A stretch of 12,946 nt of DNA from an uncultured Phascolarctobacterium sp. (GTDB lineage Bacteria; Bacillota; Negativicutes; Acidaminococcales; Acidaminococcaceae): the NCBI RefSeq assembly GCF_905212365.1, contig NZ_CAJMEH010000062.1, positions 1-12,946 on the forward strand, given 5' to 3'. Shown here in pieces: positions 1-6,841 of this stretch. Positions within the stretch are counted from its first letter, which is position 1. Each line of letters opens with the position of its first letter. Under the pieces are notes generated by a model. That model was not told the DNA's origin and did not search any database. It worked only from the letters and a program-made list of their open reading frames with translations. A program made the translations under genes and the position numbers.

Positions 1-62
1 GCGGCGGCCGCCAACAAAACGGCGAAGCACAAGCAACTCAATAACCTGAATATTTTCTGCAT
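1..62 (-). CDS. N-terminus of an exported protein (partial, runs off left edge)
   Basis: An ATG at 62-60 is preceded by a strong GGAGG (75-71) with 8 nt spacing. It opens a frame that stays open to the window edge. The 20 complete codons give a classic Sec signal peptide: Lys3 and Arg6 form the basic n-region, followed by a hydrophobic Leu/Cys/Val/Ala core that is still continuing at the edge. Cys10 follows Leu-Leu-Ser, but a lipobox there would leave almost no hydrophobic core, so a lipoprotein is unlikely. The gene starts 26 nt after the udp stop and is probably in the same operon. In Bacillus the purine-phosphorylase/deoB cluster is followed by dacF (D-Ala-D-Ala carboxypeptidase). That makes a carboxypeptidase a reasonable guess, but nothing in the visible residues proves it. 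Confidence 0.7.
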   Translation of the reverse strand, partial: MQKIFRLLSCLCFAVLLAAA

Positions 63-88
63 AGTTTGCACCTCCTTACGGACGCAAA

Positions 89-883
89 TCAAGCGATATG
101 CAGCAAAATTTTTATTGCGCCGCGCACTACCTTGATTTGATAGGCCAGCGCTCTGAGATAAACGTCATCCGCAGCCACGCTTTCGCTTTGTGTGCGCTTT
201 ACTACTACGCCGCAAACCGCTCCGGCTTTCAAACCCAAGGCCTGGCTGACGACAAAGAGCGCGGAAGTTTCCATTTCGTAGTTGAGCGCGCCCAGCGCCT
301 GCCATTCGCGCATACTGCCCTGAAAACGCCGCGGCACGTAGCCGGTAAAGCTGTCATAGCGTTCCTGCCCCGGCCAGAAAGTGTCGCTGGAAACGGCGAC
401 GCCAACGTGAAAGGGAGCGCAGCAAGAGCGCGCCGCCTGCGCCAAAGCGCCCGTGACGCTAAAGCTGGCTACCGCCGGAAATTCCTGCGGCGCGTAATGC
501 CCCGACGTACCGTCAAGACGCACGGCAGCTTTATTGATAATCACGTCGCCTAAATTTATTTTTTCCTGAATCGTTCCCGTCGTGCCCACGCGAATCACAT
601 GGGTAATGCCCAAACGCGCCAGCTCTTCGAGACAAATGCCGACGGACGGCCCGCCCATGCCCGTAGAGCACACTAAAACCGGCGCGCCGTCAACACGCGC
701 CAGCCAGCTGGTGTACTCGCGGTGGCTGGCGATAAAGCGCGCGCCCTCGCCCAAGGTTTTGGCCAAGGGTTCCACGCGGCCGGGGTCGCCCGGCAGCACG
801 GCCAACACAGCGCCCTGCAAATCTTTTTTGGCGAAGCCCACGTGATACATAACCTCGTCAAAAGCGGCGTAATTTTTTTCCAT
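89..883 (-). CDS. udp: Uridine phosphorylase
   Basis: The 264-aa protein matches E. coli Udp (253 aa) along its whole length, as recalled. Udp is a cytoplasmic enzyme that splits uridine with phosphate to uracil and ribose-1-phosphate. Family landmarks are in order: the PGDPGR phosphate loop (31-36), STGMGGPS (73-80), RVGTTG (98-103), the uracil-binding FxxGQxR region (F169, Q173, R175) and the ribose-binding NYEME segment (201-205). The uracil-specific Gln/Arg pair separates it from purine phosphorylases. The start is the ATG at 883, preceded by AAGGGGG. The N-terminus is about 8 residues longer than E. coli Udp, and Met12 is an alternative. It begins 12 nt after the deoB stop, so it is almost certainly cotranscribed and functionally coupled: DeoB consumes the sugar phosphate it makes. 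Confidence 0.93.
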   Translation of the reverse strand: MEKNYAAFDEVMYHVGFAKKDLQGAVLAVLPGDPGRVEPLAKTLGEGARFIASHREYTSWLARVDGAPVLVCSTGMGGPSVGICLEELARLGITHVIRVGTTGTIQEKINLGDVIINKAAVRLDGTSGHYAPQEFPAVASFSVTGALAQAARSCCAPFHVGVAVSSDTFWPGQERYDSFTGYVPRRFQGSMREWQALGALNYEMETSALFVVSQALGLKAGAVCGVVVKRTQSESVAADDVYLRALAYQIKVVRGAIKILLHIA

Positions 884-895
884 AAAATCGCCCCC

Positions 896-2122
896 TTATT
901 TTGCGTAGATCGCTGCCTTCCCCGTAAAGGTCGGCTCCAGCCCCATATAATCGGCAATCGTCCTACCGATATCGGCGAAGGTATCCATGGGCGCCAGCTG
1001 CGCGCAGCGCATCCCCGCGCCGGAAAACAGCACGGGAATTTTTTCGCGCGTGTGGTCCGTGCCGTGCCAGCTGGGGTCGTTGCCATGGTCCGCCGTAATC
1101 AGCAACAAATCGTCGGGCCACAGTAAAGCCGTAATTTCCGGCAGCCGCTTATCAAAATATTCCAGAGCCTCGCCGTAGCCGCGAATGTCGCGGCGATGAC
1201 CGTAGCTGGAATCAAAATCCACAAAATTCGTAAAGACGATGGCGTTATTCGGCGCGTCCTGCACCGCCTGCACCGTTGCGTCCACCAATTTATCCAGACC
1301 TCCGGCAGCGTAATGCTTCGTAATGCCGCGGTGAGCGAAAATATCCGCAATCTTGCCCACGGCGTACACGCTGCCGCCGGCCGCCGTCATTTTATCCAGC
1401 AGCGTCGGCTGCGGCGCAGGCACTGCGTAATCGTGGCGGTTGGTCGTACGGACGAAATTCTCCGCGCACGTCCCCACGAAGGGGCGGGCGATAACGCGGG
1501 CGATTTTATAGGGCTGCACCAGTTCAAAGGCCAGCTTGCACAAAGCGTACAGCCTTTCCAAACCGAAAGTCTCTTCGTGCGCCGCGATTTGCAAAACGCT
1601 GTCCGCCGAGGTATAAACGATGGGCTTGCCCGTCCGCAAATGCTCCTCGCCTAGCTCCTTAATAATTTCCGTGCCGGAAGCATGGTTCTCGCCCAAAACG
1701 CCGGGCAGATTTCCCCGCTCGATAAGTTTGTCTATAAGCTCATGCGGAAAGCACTTGGGTACGTCGGGGAAATAACCCCAATCGAAATCCACCGGCACAC
1801 CCGCAATTTCCCAGTGACCACTCAAGGTATCCTTGCCGCGGCTCACCTCCTGGGCGTAGGTATACGCGCCCACGCTGTGCTCCGCGCCTAACGCAGCGGG
1901 CAGCGCCGCGCCCCGGCTCAGCTCCGCCGCTTTTTGCAGGCCGCGGGCCGCCAGATTCGGCAAATACAAAGGCTGCGCTTTGCCCTGCGCGTCCTTGCGG
2001 TTATCAACAAACCATTGGCAGATATGCCCAAGGGTATCGGCGCCTTCGTCGCCAAAGGCCGCGGCATCATGCGCATAGCCGATGCCAAAAGAATCTAAAA
2101 GTAAAATTATCGTCCTCGCCAT
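896..2122 (-). CDS. deoB: Phosphopentomutase
   Basis: DeoB interconverts (deoxy)ribose-1-phosphate and (deoxy)ribose-5-phosphate, linking nucleoside breakdown to the pentose phosphate pathway. It is a Mn-dependent member of the alkaline phosphatase superfamily. From the chosen ATG (2122) the protein has 408 aa, matching the E. coli length of 407. Metal ligands known in the family are all present: D10 (LLLDSFGIG), D304 and H309 (DFDSSYGHRRD), D345-H346 (TADHG) and H357 (GTDHTRE). The phosphorylated threonine lies in KDTLSGHWE (T99). The frame could extend to a TTG at 2143, but the ATG at 2122 has an AGGTGA ribosome site at proper spacing and matches the homologue N-terminus. The next gene (udp) uses its product. 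The gap to the upstream LUD gene is 47 nt with no evident promoter or terminator. Confidence 0.95.
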   Translation of the reverse strand: MARTIILLLDSFGIGYAHDAAAFGDEGADTLGHICQWFVDNRKDAQGKAQPLYLPNLAARGLQKAAELSRGAALPAALGAEHSVGAYTYAQEVSRGKDTLSGHWEIAGVPVDFDWGYFPDVPKCFPHELIDKLIERGNLPGVLGENHASGTEIIKELGEEHLRTGKPIVYTSADSVLQIAAHEETFGLERLYALCKLAFELVQPYKIARVIARPFVGTCAENFVRTTNRHDYAVPAPQPTLLDKMTAAGGSVYAVGKIADIFAHRGITKHYAAGGLDKLVDATVQAVQDAPNNAIVFTNFVDFDSSYGHRRDIRGYGEALEYFDKRLPEITALLWPDDLLLITADHGNDPSWHGTDHTREKIPVLFSGAGMRCAQLAPMDTFADIGRTIADYMGLEPTFTGKAAIYAK

Positions 2123-2169
2123 TTTTTCACCTGCTTTACACAAGATAAACTGCGAAACGCGTGCCGTAC

Positions 2170-2808
2170 TTAAAAGCCCAGGCTTTCGCCCACTAAAATT
2201 ACTTTAATGCGCTGCGGCGTGCGGCAGGTTCTGGTAATAACCACCTGGGAGCAAATGCTCTGCGCCAAAGCGCACTCAGCGCAAGCGCCGGTCTTGGCGC
2301 AGGGCGTCGGCAGCCCGGCAAAACGAGCGGCGTTAAGGGGAGCGGCTACGTTGCGCGCTCTGTCCAGCGCGCCCTCCAGCGTACCTGCCACCTTGTTCAT
2401 GCCTGCGATAACAATGACCTGTTTGGGTCCGTAAATCAGCGCGGCCACACGGTTGCCGTTGCCGTCGATATTCACCAGCTGACCGTCCTTGCTGATGGCA
2501 TTCGCGCTCATCAAATAAGTATCGCACAGCAGAGCCCGGCGCATCAGCTCCGTTTTTTCTTCAGCGTTCGCCGCCGTATCCCTATCGATAACGGGATTGC
2601 GCCGCTTAATCGTCTCCAGCAGTCCTATTTCCTGAATCGTTACGGAGCCGCCCCAGGACACCACATCCTCCGCGGGAATCAGCTCCAGCGCTTTAGCCAG
2701 CGCCGCGTTTTTATCAGCGCAGTAATATGCGCCGAAGCCGCGCTGGGTTAATTTTTTTACCAGCGTTTCGCCTAATAATTGATTACGTAAAATTTCTGCC
2801 TGTTCCAT
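2170..2808 (-). CDS. LUD-domain (YkgG/LutC-like) protein with C-terminal Cys cluster
   Basis: This 212-aa protein belongs to the LUD/DUF162 family, whose characterised members take part in lactate oxidation as LutC. Recognisable family segments are WGGSVTIQEIG (52-62), SANAIS (101-106), NIDGNGNRVA (113-122) and GPKQVIVIAG (127-136). Beyond the LUD core there are four cysteines at 170, 176, 179 and 186 (CX5CX2CX6C), which could hold an iron-sulfur cluster or a zinc ion; this is inference. No lutA or lutB partner lies nearby, so lactate utilisation is not supported by context. It sits between pyrR and deoB in the leftward operon. The start ATG at 2808 has a strong GGGAGG 7-8 nt upstream. The true substrate is unknown; standalone LUD proteins are common in anaerobic Firmicutes. 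Confidence 0.85.
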   Translation of the reverse strand: MEQAEILRNQLLGETLVKKLTQRGFGAYYCADKNAALAKALELIPAEDVVSWGGSVTIQEIGLLETIKRRNPVIDRDTAANAEEKTELMRRALLCDTYLMSANAISKDGQLVNIDGNGNRVAALIYGPKQVIVIAGMNKVAGTLEGALDRARNVAAPLNAARFAGLPTPCAKTGACAECALAQSICSQVVITRTCRTPQRIKVILVGESLGF

Positions 2809-2833
2809 AATTCTGCCTCCCGTTCAGCAGCCG

Positions 2834-3385
2834 TCAGTCCTCCAAATCGCCGATAACTACCTCGTCCTTGCCGTCCTGCTCTGCCAGATAAACGTTGATG
2901 GCTTCCTTATGCGAAGTCGGTACGTTCTTGCCGGCAAAATCAGCGCGAATCGGCAGCTCGCGATGGCCGCGGTCGATGAGCACTGCCAGCTGAATAGCCT
3001 TAGGACGCCCCATATCGATAATCGCGTCCAGAGCGGCGCGGATAGTACGGCCGGTGTACAGTACGTCGTCCACCAGAATAACGGTTTTTCCCTGCAAATC
3101 GATATCGATTTCCGTTCCGTGTACGATGGGGTTATAGGCCAATGTGGAAAGGTCGTCGCGGTACAGGGTGATATCCAGCATACCTACGGGCAACTCCACA
3201 TTTTCAATGCCCTTAATGGCGGCGGCCAGACGCTCGGCAATGGGCACGCCGCGAGTGCGGATGCCTACCAGCACCACGTTTTCCACACCCTTGTTCCTTT
3301 CGATAATTTCATGGGAAATACGCACGATGGCGCGGCGCATAGCGTCGGCGTCCATAATCACATTCTTTTTTACAAAATTGCTCAT
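2834..3385 (-). CDS. pyrR: PyrR bifunctional pyrimidine regulator / uracil phosphoribosyltransferase
   Basis: PyrR binds leader RNAs of pyrimidine biosynthesis genes in a UMP/UTP-dependent way and causes attenuation; it also has weak uracil phosphoribosyltransferase activity. The 183-aa length fits the family (B. subtilis PyrR has 181). The PRPP-binding loop VILVDDVLYTGRTIRAAL spans residues 102-119. The GIRTRG segment (41-46) and the conserved DITLYRDDLS region (71-80) are also present. The start at 3385 has an AGAGGTGA ribosome site. Its position after lspA and an rluD-family gene reproduces the B. subtilis lspA-ylyB-pyrR order. The pyrimidine biosynthetic genes do not follow here; instead come LUD, deoB and udp, so PyrR targets are presumably elsewhere. 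The 68-nt gap before it holds a possible hairpin. Confidence 0.95.
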   Translation of the reverse strand: MSNFVKKNVIMDADAMRRAIVRISHEIIERNKGVENVVLVGIRTRGVPIAERLAAAIKGIENVELPVGMLDITLYRDDLSTLAYNPIVHGTEIDIDLQGKTVILVDDVLYTGRTIRAALDAIIDMGRPKAIQLAVLIDRGHRELPIRADFAGKNVPTSHKEAINVYLAEQDGKDEVVIGDLED

Positions 3386-3411
3386 TTAAGTCACCTCTAA
3401 AAAATTTTATC

Positions 3412-3448
3412 TTTGCCAGCTCAGCTCCCCCCAAGGGGCCAGAGCAAA
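3412..3448 (-). promoter_or_regulatory. Possible hairpin in the rluD-pyrR gap
   Basis: On the leftward transcript TTTGC (3448-3444) can pair with GCAAA (3416-3412). Between them are a GC-rich CCCC/GGGG core and two nested GCTC/GAGC options. A run of six U follows after about eight bases, too far for a standard intrinsic terminator. It could be a leader structure affecting pyrR expression. No PyrR-binding-loop consensus was recognised, so the function is open. Confidence 0.3.
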
Positions 3449-3453
3449 ATAAA

Positions 3454-4401
3454 CTAATTAAACTGCCCTAAGCGCAGGCGCGTCACAATCTTCTGCAAAT
3501 CCTCCGGCAGAGTCGCTTCAAAATGCAGCCGCTGACCGGTACGCGGATGATCAAATTCCAGCGTTTGGGAATGCAGCGCCTGCCCGTTAATAGCGAAGGG
3601 CGTTTTCATCGGCGAATATTTAGGGTCGCCCACCAGAGGATAACCTAAATATTCCATATGCACGCGAATCTGATGCGTGCGCCCGGTGCGCAGCCTGCAG
3701 CGCACAATGGTGTACTTGCCGAAGCGCTCAAGCACCCGGTATTCCGTAATGGCATGACGGCCGTCCTCCTTAACCACCGCCATTTTTTTACGGTCATTTT
3801 TATCGCGGGCAATAAGCGTTTCGATAACGCCCTCGTCAGTTTTAATATTGCCGCGCACCACCGCCAAATAAGCGCGCTGCGCCGTTTTATTCTGAATCTG
3901 CTGGGACAAGGACAGATGCGCCGCGTCGTTTTTGGCGCAAATCATAATACCGCTGGTATCCTTATCCAACCGGTGGACGATGCCCGGACGAATCACGCCG
4001 TTGATGCCCGATAAATTTTTGCAGTGGTACAGCAGCGCGTTGACCAGTGTGCCGTTGTAATTGCCCGCCGCCGGATGCACCACCATGCCGCGCGGTTTGT
4101 TGACCACTACTACGTCATCGTCCTCGTAAATAATATCCAAGGGAATATTTTCCGGCTGCACGTCCAAGGGCTGAGGTTCCGGCAGCGTAACGGTAATTTC
4201 GTCTCCCAGCCGCAGCTTATAATTGGCCTTGAGCACCTTCGCGCCCTTCACGGCGCGCCCCTCCTCCAGCAGCTTCTGCATATTGGAACGGGTCAGTTCC
4301 AGCATCGAAGCCAGAGCCACGTCGGCCCGCTGCCCAGCCTCCTGCTCCGTAATAATCAGTTTTTCCTGCTCGCCAGCAGCTCCGTTTGCACTATACTCCA
4401 T
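3454..4401 (-). CDS. RluD-family 23S rRNA pseudouridine synthase (YlyB-like)
   Basis: This family isomerises uridines to pseudouridine in large-subunit rRNA. An N-terminal S4 RNA-binding domain (about residues 15-75) is followed by the catalytic domain, with the signature RPGIVHRLDKDTSG containing the catalytic Asp146 and the downstream RTGRTHQIRVH motif. From the ATG at 4401 the protein has 315 aa, with GGAAG 6 nt upstream, but this start overlaps lspA by 46 nt. A CTG at 4359 shares bases with the lspA TGA stop, has AGGA just upstream and would give 301 aa, close to the length of Bacillus YlyB. A further upstream TTG at 4425 is less likely. It sits between lspA and pyrR as in Bacillus. The exact rRNA target (RluD-like or RluC-like) cannot be assigned from sequence alone. 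Confidence 0.9.
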   Translation of the reverse strand: MEYSANGAAGEQEKLIITEQEAGQRADVALASMLELTRSNMQKLLEEGRAVKGAKVLKANYKLRLGDEITVTLPEPQPLDVQPENIPLDIIYEDDDVVVVNKPRGMVVHPAAGNYNGTLVNALLYHCKNLSGINGVIRPGIVHRLDKDTSGIMICAKNDAAHLSLSQQIQNKTAQRAYLAVVRGNIKTDEGVIETLIARDKNDRKKMAVVKEDGRHAITEYRVLERFGKYTIVRCRLRTGRTHQIRVHMEYLGYPLVGDPKYSPMKTPFAINGQALHSQTLEFDHPRTGQRLHFEATLPEDLQKIVTRLRLGQFN

Positions 4402-4808
4402 ATAATACTTCCAACTCCTACGCAAATAGCGATATCCGCCACATTGAATACAGGCCAGATACGAAAATCAAAAAAGTCGATTACCAAACCCTGGCGGGTG
4501 CGGTCGATAAGGTTGCCGATAGCGCCGCCGACAAACAGCGCCGCGCCGTAACAGGCCCAGGGGCCGTTAGCCGCAATTTCCCGCCGCAGGAACCACACGC
4601 AGCCCATCACCGCCAGGGCAATGACCACGAACAGCCAGCGGCTGCCCTCCATAATACCAAAGGCTGCGCCCGGATTTAAAATGTACGTCCAGTGAAAAAT
4701 ATTTTCAAGCACCGGCACGCTTTCCCCCACCGCAAAATGCGCTGCAACATAAAGCTTTGTCAGCTGATCCGCAAGCACCACTGCCAAAGCCAGCAAACCA
4801 TAAAGCAT
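4356..4808 (-). CDS. lspA: Lipoprotein signal peptidase (signal peptidase II)
   Basis: LspA is an integral membrane aspartyl protease that removes the signal peptide of diacylated prolipoproteins. The 150-aa protein has four hydrophobic segments (about 1-17, 58-75, 83-101 and 121-142). Family motifs include DQLTK (14-18), NPGAAFG (45-51), GGAIGNLIDR (94-103, with conserved N99 and D102), VIDFFDF (109-115) and FNVAD (121-125, with the essential Asp125). The start at 4808 has AGGAG at good spacing, 10 nt after the hepT stop. There is no room for a separate promoter in that gap, so this normally essential gene appears to depend on transcription through the toxin-antitoxin pair. Its 3' end overlaps rluD. 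Confidence 0.95.
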   Translation of the reverse strand: MLYGLLALAVVLADQLTKLYVAAHFAVGESVPVLENIFHWTYILNPGAAFGIMEGSRWLFVVIALAVMGCVWFLRREIAANGPWACYGAALFVGGAIGNLIDRTRQGLVIDFFDFRIWPVFNVADIAICVGVGSIIWSIVQTELLASRKN

Positions 4809-4818
4809 ATAAGTTCTC

Positions 4819-5175
4819 CTATTGTTCTGTATTCTTATCTAATGTATCTAATATCTTTTGCAATTCCTGTCTGAGCTCCGGGAAATCTATTTTCGCAGTA
4901 TTATAGACGTCCTCCATACGCAGCGTTTGATATTTATGCGCCGTTAAATCGCGCATCCCAGCAATAGCTTTCCAAGGAATCAGCGGATAAATATTTCTGG
5001 TTTCATCAGTAATATTCTTTATCAGCTCACCGATGTTAATAACTGTCATACAAATAGCTCGCTTCAATTTTTCGTCAATTAAAAATTGTTCTAAGCCTAC
5101 TTCCCCTAACATATCAAAACCAATATCTATTTCTGCAATTACTTTCTGCAAAATAATTTTGTCCCTACGCGACAT
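4819..5175 (-). CDS. HepT-like (DUF86) RNase toxin
   Basis: The 118-aa, largely helical protein matches the HepT/DUF86 family, HEPN-superfamily ribonucleases that act as toxins paired with an MNT nucleotidyltransferase. The family active-site pattern RX4-6HXY is visible as Arg75, His80 and Tyr82 (RDLTAHKY). In characterised HepT/MntA pairs the tyrosine of this motif is adenylylated by the antitoxin, which silences the toxin. Its first codons overlap the last 11 nt of the antitoxin gene. Its own ribosome site is weak, which suggests translational coupling so that the toxin is made only after the antitoxin. The stop is 10 nt before lspA. An intact motif argues that it is functional. Its activity on RNA is known for the family, not shown here. 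Confidence 0.88.
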   Translation of the reverse strand: MSRRDKIILQKVIAEIDIGFDMLGEVGLEQFLIDEKLKRAICMTVINIGELIKNITDETRNIYPLIPWKAIAGMRDLTAHKYQTLRMEDVYNTAKIDFPELRQELQKILDTLDKNTEQ

Positions 5176-5446
5176 ATAAATCTACCTCATGATTTATTTC
5201 CAGCAAATCTTCTGAGCGCATCGGCCCATGCACAACATCAACAGGCAGCCCCAACAAATCCTCCAAACGCAGGCGTACCTGCGATAAAGTCAGCAAGGAT
5301 ACCGGCTGATAAAATTCAATAATTAAATCTACATCGCTGTCGTTTCTGTTAGTATTATCTGCACGCGAGCCAAAAAGCGTAATTTTTTTGATAGGATATT
5401 CATGAACCACAGTATGTACAATATTTTTCATTTGCGCAATATCCAT
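5165..5446 (-). CDS. MntA-like minimal nucleotidyltransferase antitoxin
   Basis: A 93-aa minimal nucleotidyltransferase. It carries the exact GSX10DXD signature (Gly26-Ser27, Asp38 and Asp40) plus the third acidic residue Asp70 in LPVDVV, so the three metal-binding carboxylates are intact. In known HepT/MntA modules this enzyme transfers AMP to the toxin tyrosine. The start at 5446 has a near-perfect AAGGAGGAG ribosome site, far stronger than that of hepT, consistent with antitoxin excess. An extended -10 lies about 40 bp upstream, inside a repeat element. Antitoxin-first order with an 11-nt overlap is typical of toxin-antitoxin pairs. The pair heads the leftward lspA operon. Confidence 0.88.
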   Translation of the reverse strand: MDIAQMKNIVHTVVHEYPIKKITLFGSRADNTNRNDSDVDLIIEFYQPVSLLTLSQVRLRLEDLLGLPVDVVHGPMRSEDLLEINHEVDLYVA

Positions 5447-5486
5447 AATTCACTCCTCCTTAAGTATTCAATAAATCACTTTATTA

Positions 5487-5495
5487 ATTATACCA
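5487..5495 (-). promoter_or_regulatory. Extended -10 promoter for the mntA-hepT-lspA operon
   Basis: On the leftward strand the bases read TGGTATAAT, a perfect TGnTATAAT extended -10 element about 40 bp before the mntA start. No good -35 sits 17 bp upstream, which is tolerated for extended -10 promoters. A second identical TGGTATAAT lies at 5615-5607. These are the only convincing leftward promoters found before lspA. Confidence 0.55.
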
Positions 5496-5614
5496 TGTCT
5501 ACCGCGGCTCTGCCGTCGCCTGCGGCTCGTCAATCGCCGGGTGCCAGGTATATGTTGTACATCAGCTCTCGCTTCGCCTTCCGGCTCGCGAATCCCTGTG
5601 TACAACATTATACC
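5487..5614. repeat. Two tandem imperfect palindromic units (MITE/REP-like)
   Basis: Unit A (5487-5553) and unit B (5547-5614) share a central GGTATAT. Unit B arms at 5547-5561 and 5599-5614 are inverted repeats of 15 bases with a single 1-base bulge, around a 37-base loop. Unit A arms are more degenerate but follow the same ATTATACC to GGTATAT plan. The two cores (from GCTCT at 5507 and 5565, each with TCGCCT and GGCTCG) align as direct repeats with about three-quarters identity. Both outer ends create a leftward TGGTATAAT box. No transposase is nearby. Confidence 0.65.
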
Positions 5615-5654
5615 ACACTCACGGCATGAAAATACAGCCGACACACAAACTTAC

Positions 5655-5687
5655 AAAAAAATCCCCTGCTTTGTTACAAGCAGGGGA
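5655..5687 (-). terminator. Intrinsic terminator of the acyl-CoA dehydrogenase unit
   Basis: A perfect 10-bp stem (5662-5671 with 5678-5687) closes a six-base loop. It is followed on the leftward strand by seven uninterrupted U (5661-5655). It lies 15 bases after the acyl-CoA dehydrogenase stop and isolates that unit from the mntA operon. Confidence 0.93.
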
Positions 5688-5701
5688 CATAATCTTGCAG
5701 T

Positions 5702-6841
5702 TTAGTAGAGCAGCTTGTTGGCGATAACCAAGCGCTGAATTTGGTTAGTGCCTTCGTAAATCTGCATGATCTTAGCGTCGCGCATCATCTTCTCTACAGG
5801 ATATTCCTTGGTATAACCGTAACCGCCCATTACCTGTACGGCATCGGTAGTAACCTGCATAGCTACGTCTGCGGCATAGCACTTAGCCATAGCGGCCTCC
5901 TTGGAAAATTCCATGCCCTGGTCGCGCATCCAGCAAGCCTTCAGCACCAGCAGGCGGGCAGTTTCAACCTTCATGGCCATATCAGCCAGCATTGCCTGTA
6001 CCATTTGGAAGGAAGCGATGGGCTGACCAAACTGACGGCGCTCCTTAGCATATTTTACAGCGCAGTCCAAAGCAGCCTGAGCGATACCAACGGACACAGC
6101 GCCAACGAAAGGACGAGCGCTGTCCAGAGTGTTCATGGCAATGCGGAAGCCTTCGCCTTCGCGGCCTACGCGATAGGATTCGGGAATAACTACGTCCTGC
6201 AGCACCAGCTCGCAGGTATTGGAGGGACGAATGCCCATCTTGTCTTCTTTTTTACCGATGGTGAAGCCCGGAGTACCCTTCGGTACGATGAACGCAGTCA
6301 AGCCGCGGATGCCGCCGGTTTTGCGGGTGTTGGCGAATACCAGGAAGATATCGGCCAAGCCGCCGTTGGTAATGAACATTTTAGTACCATTCAGAGTATA
6401 GGTTCCGTTCTCTTTATTCTTTTCCGCACGGGTGGAAACGCCGCCTGCATCGCTGCCAGCGCCGGGTTCAGTCAGTGCGAAAGCGGCCAGACCGCCGTTA
6501 TTCAGTACGTCGCAGTACATTTTCTTTTGCTCGTCGGTGCCGGCCAAAAGCACCGGCACCGTTGCCAGGCTGTTGGCGGCCAAGCTGGTTGCTACGCCTG
6601 CGCAGCCCTTGCCCAGCTCTTCATAAATGGTTGCGATAGAAATGCTGTCCAGACCGGGGCCGTCCAGCTCTTCAGGAACGATAACATTCAAAAGGCCCAT
6701 TTCGTCGGCCTTGGCAATCAGGCCGTCGCGCATATGGTTCTCTTTATCCATTTCAGCGGCATAGGGAGCGATCTCCTTTTCAACAAACTCCCTCACCATT
6801 TCCTGTAATTCAAGTTGTTCCTCGTTCAGTGCAAAATCCAT
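5702..6841 (-). CDS. Acyl-CoA dehydrogenase (short-chain / butyryl-CoA type)
   Basis: FAD flavoenzyme that introduces the alpha-beta double bond of acyl-CoA, or reduces enoyl-CoA in butyrate-type fermentation, passing electrons via electron-transfer flavoprotein. The 379-aa length is typical. Landmarks are the FALTEPGAGSDAG flavin/substrate segment, MFITNGG, the RRQFGQPIASFQ helix and the C-terminal IYEGTNQIQR with the catalytic Glu363 at the position used by butyryl-CoA dehydrogenases. The second of two adjacent ATGs (6841) was chosen because AAGGAGG lies 5 nt upstream, while the first (6844) is only 2 nt from it; a longer frame starts at a TTG (6877). No etfAB genes are in view, so the exact substrate is not assigned. 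It follows the thioesterase gene by 69 nt. That leader has a small 5-bp hairpin (6862-6876) and a weak TGGGATAAT box (6888-6880). Confidence 0.92.
   Translation of the reverse strand: MDFALNEEQLELQEMVREFVEKEIAPYAAEMDKENHMRDGLIAKADEMGLLNVIVPEELDGPGLDSISIATIYEELGKGCAGVATSLAANSLATVPVLLAGTDEQKKMYCDVLNNGGLAAFALTEPGAGSDAGGVSTRAEKNKENGTYTLNGTKMFITNGGLADIFLVFANTRKTGGIRGLTAFIVPKGTPGFTIGKKEDKMGIRPSNTCELVLQDVVIPESYRVGREGEGFRIAMNTLDSARPFVGAVSVGIAQAALDCAVKYAKERRQFGQPIASFQMVQAMLADMAMKVETARLLVLKACWMRDQGMEFSKEAAMAKCYAADVAMQVTTDAVQVMGGYGYTKEYPVEKMMRDAKIMQIYEGTNQIQRLVIANKLLY

Noticed and set aside
2123..2143. TTG-initiated 7-residue extension of deoB
   Set aside because: The ATG at 2122 has a proper ribosome site and matches the homologue N-terminus, and the TTG lacks both.
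5402..5629. A 75-codon + strand frame crossing the mntA start and the palindromic element
   Set aside because: It runs through a promoter and repeat, has no ribosome site and resembles nothing known.
5741..6808. A 355-codon + strand frame opposite the acyl-CoA dehydrogenase
   Set aside because: Antisense shadow of a clear enzyme gene; no ribosome site or recognisable domain.
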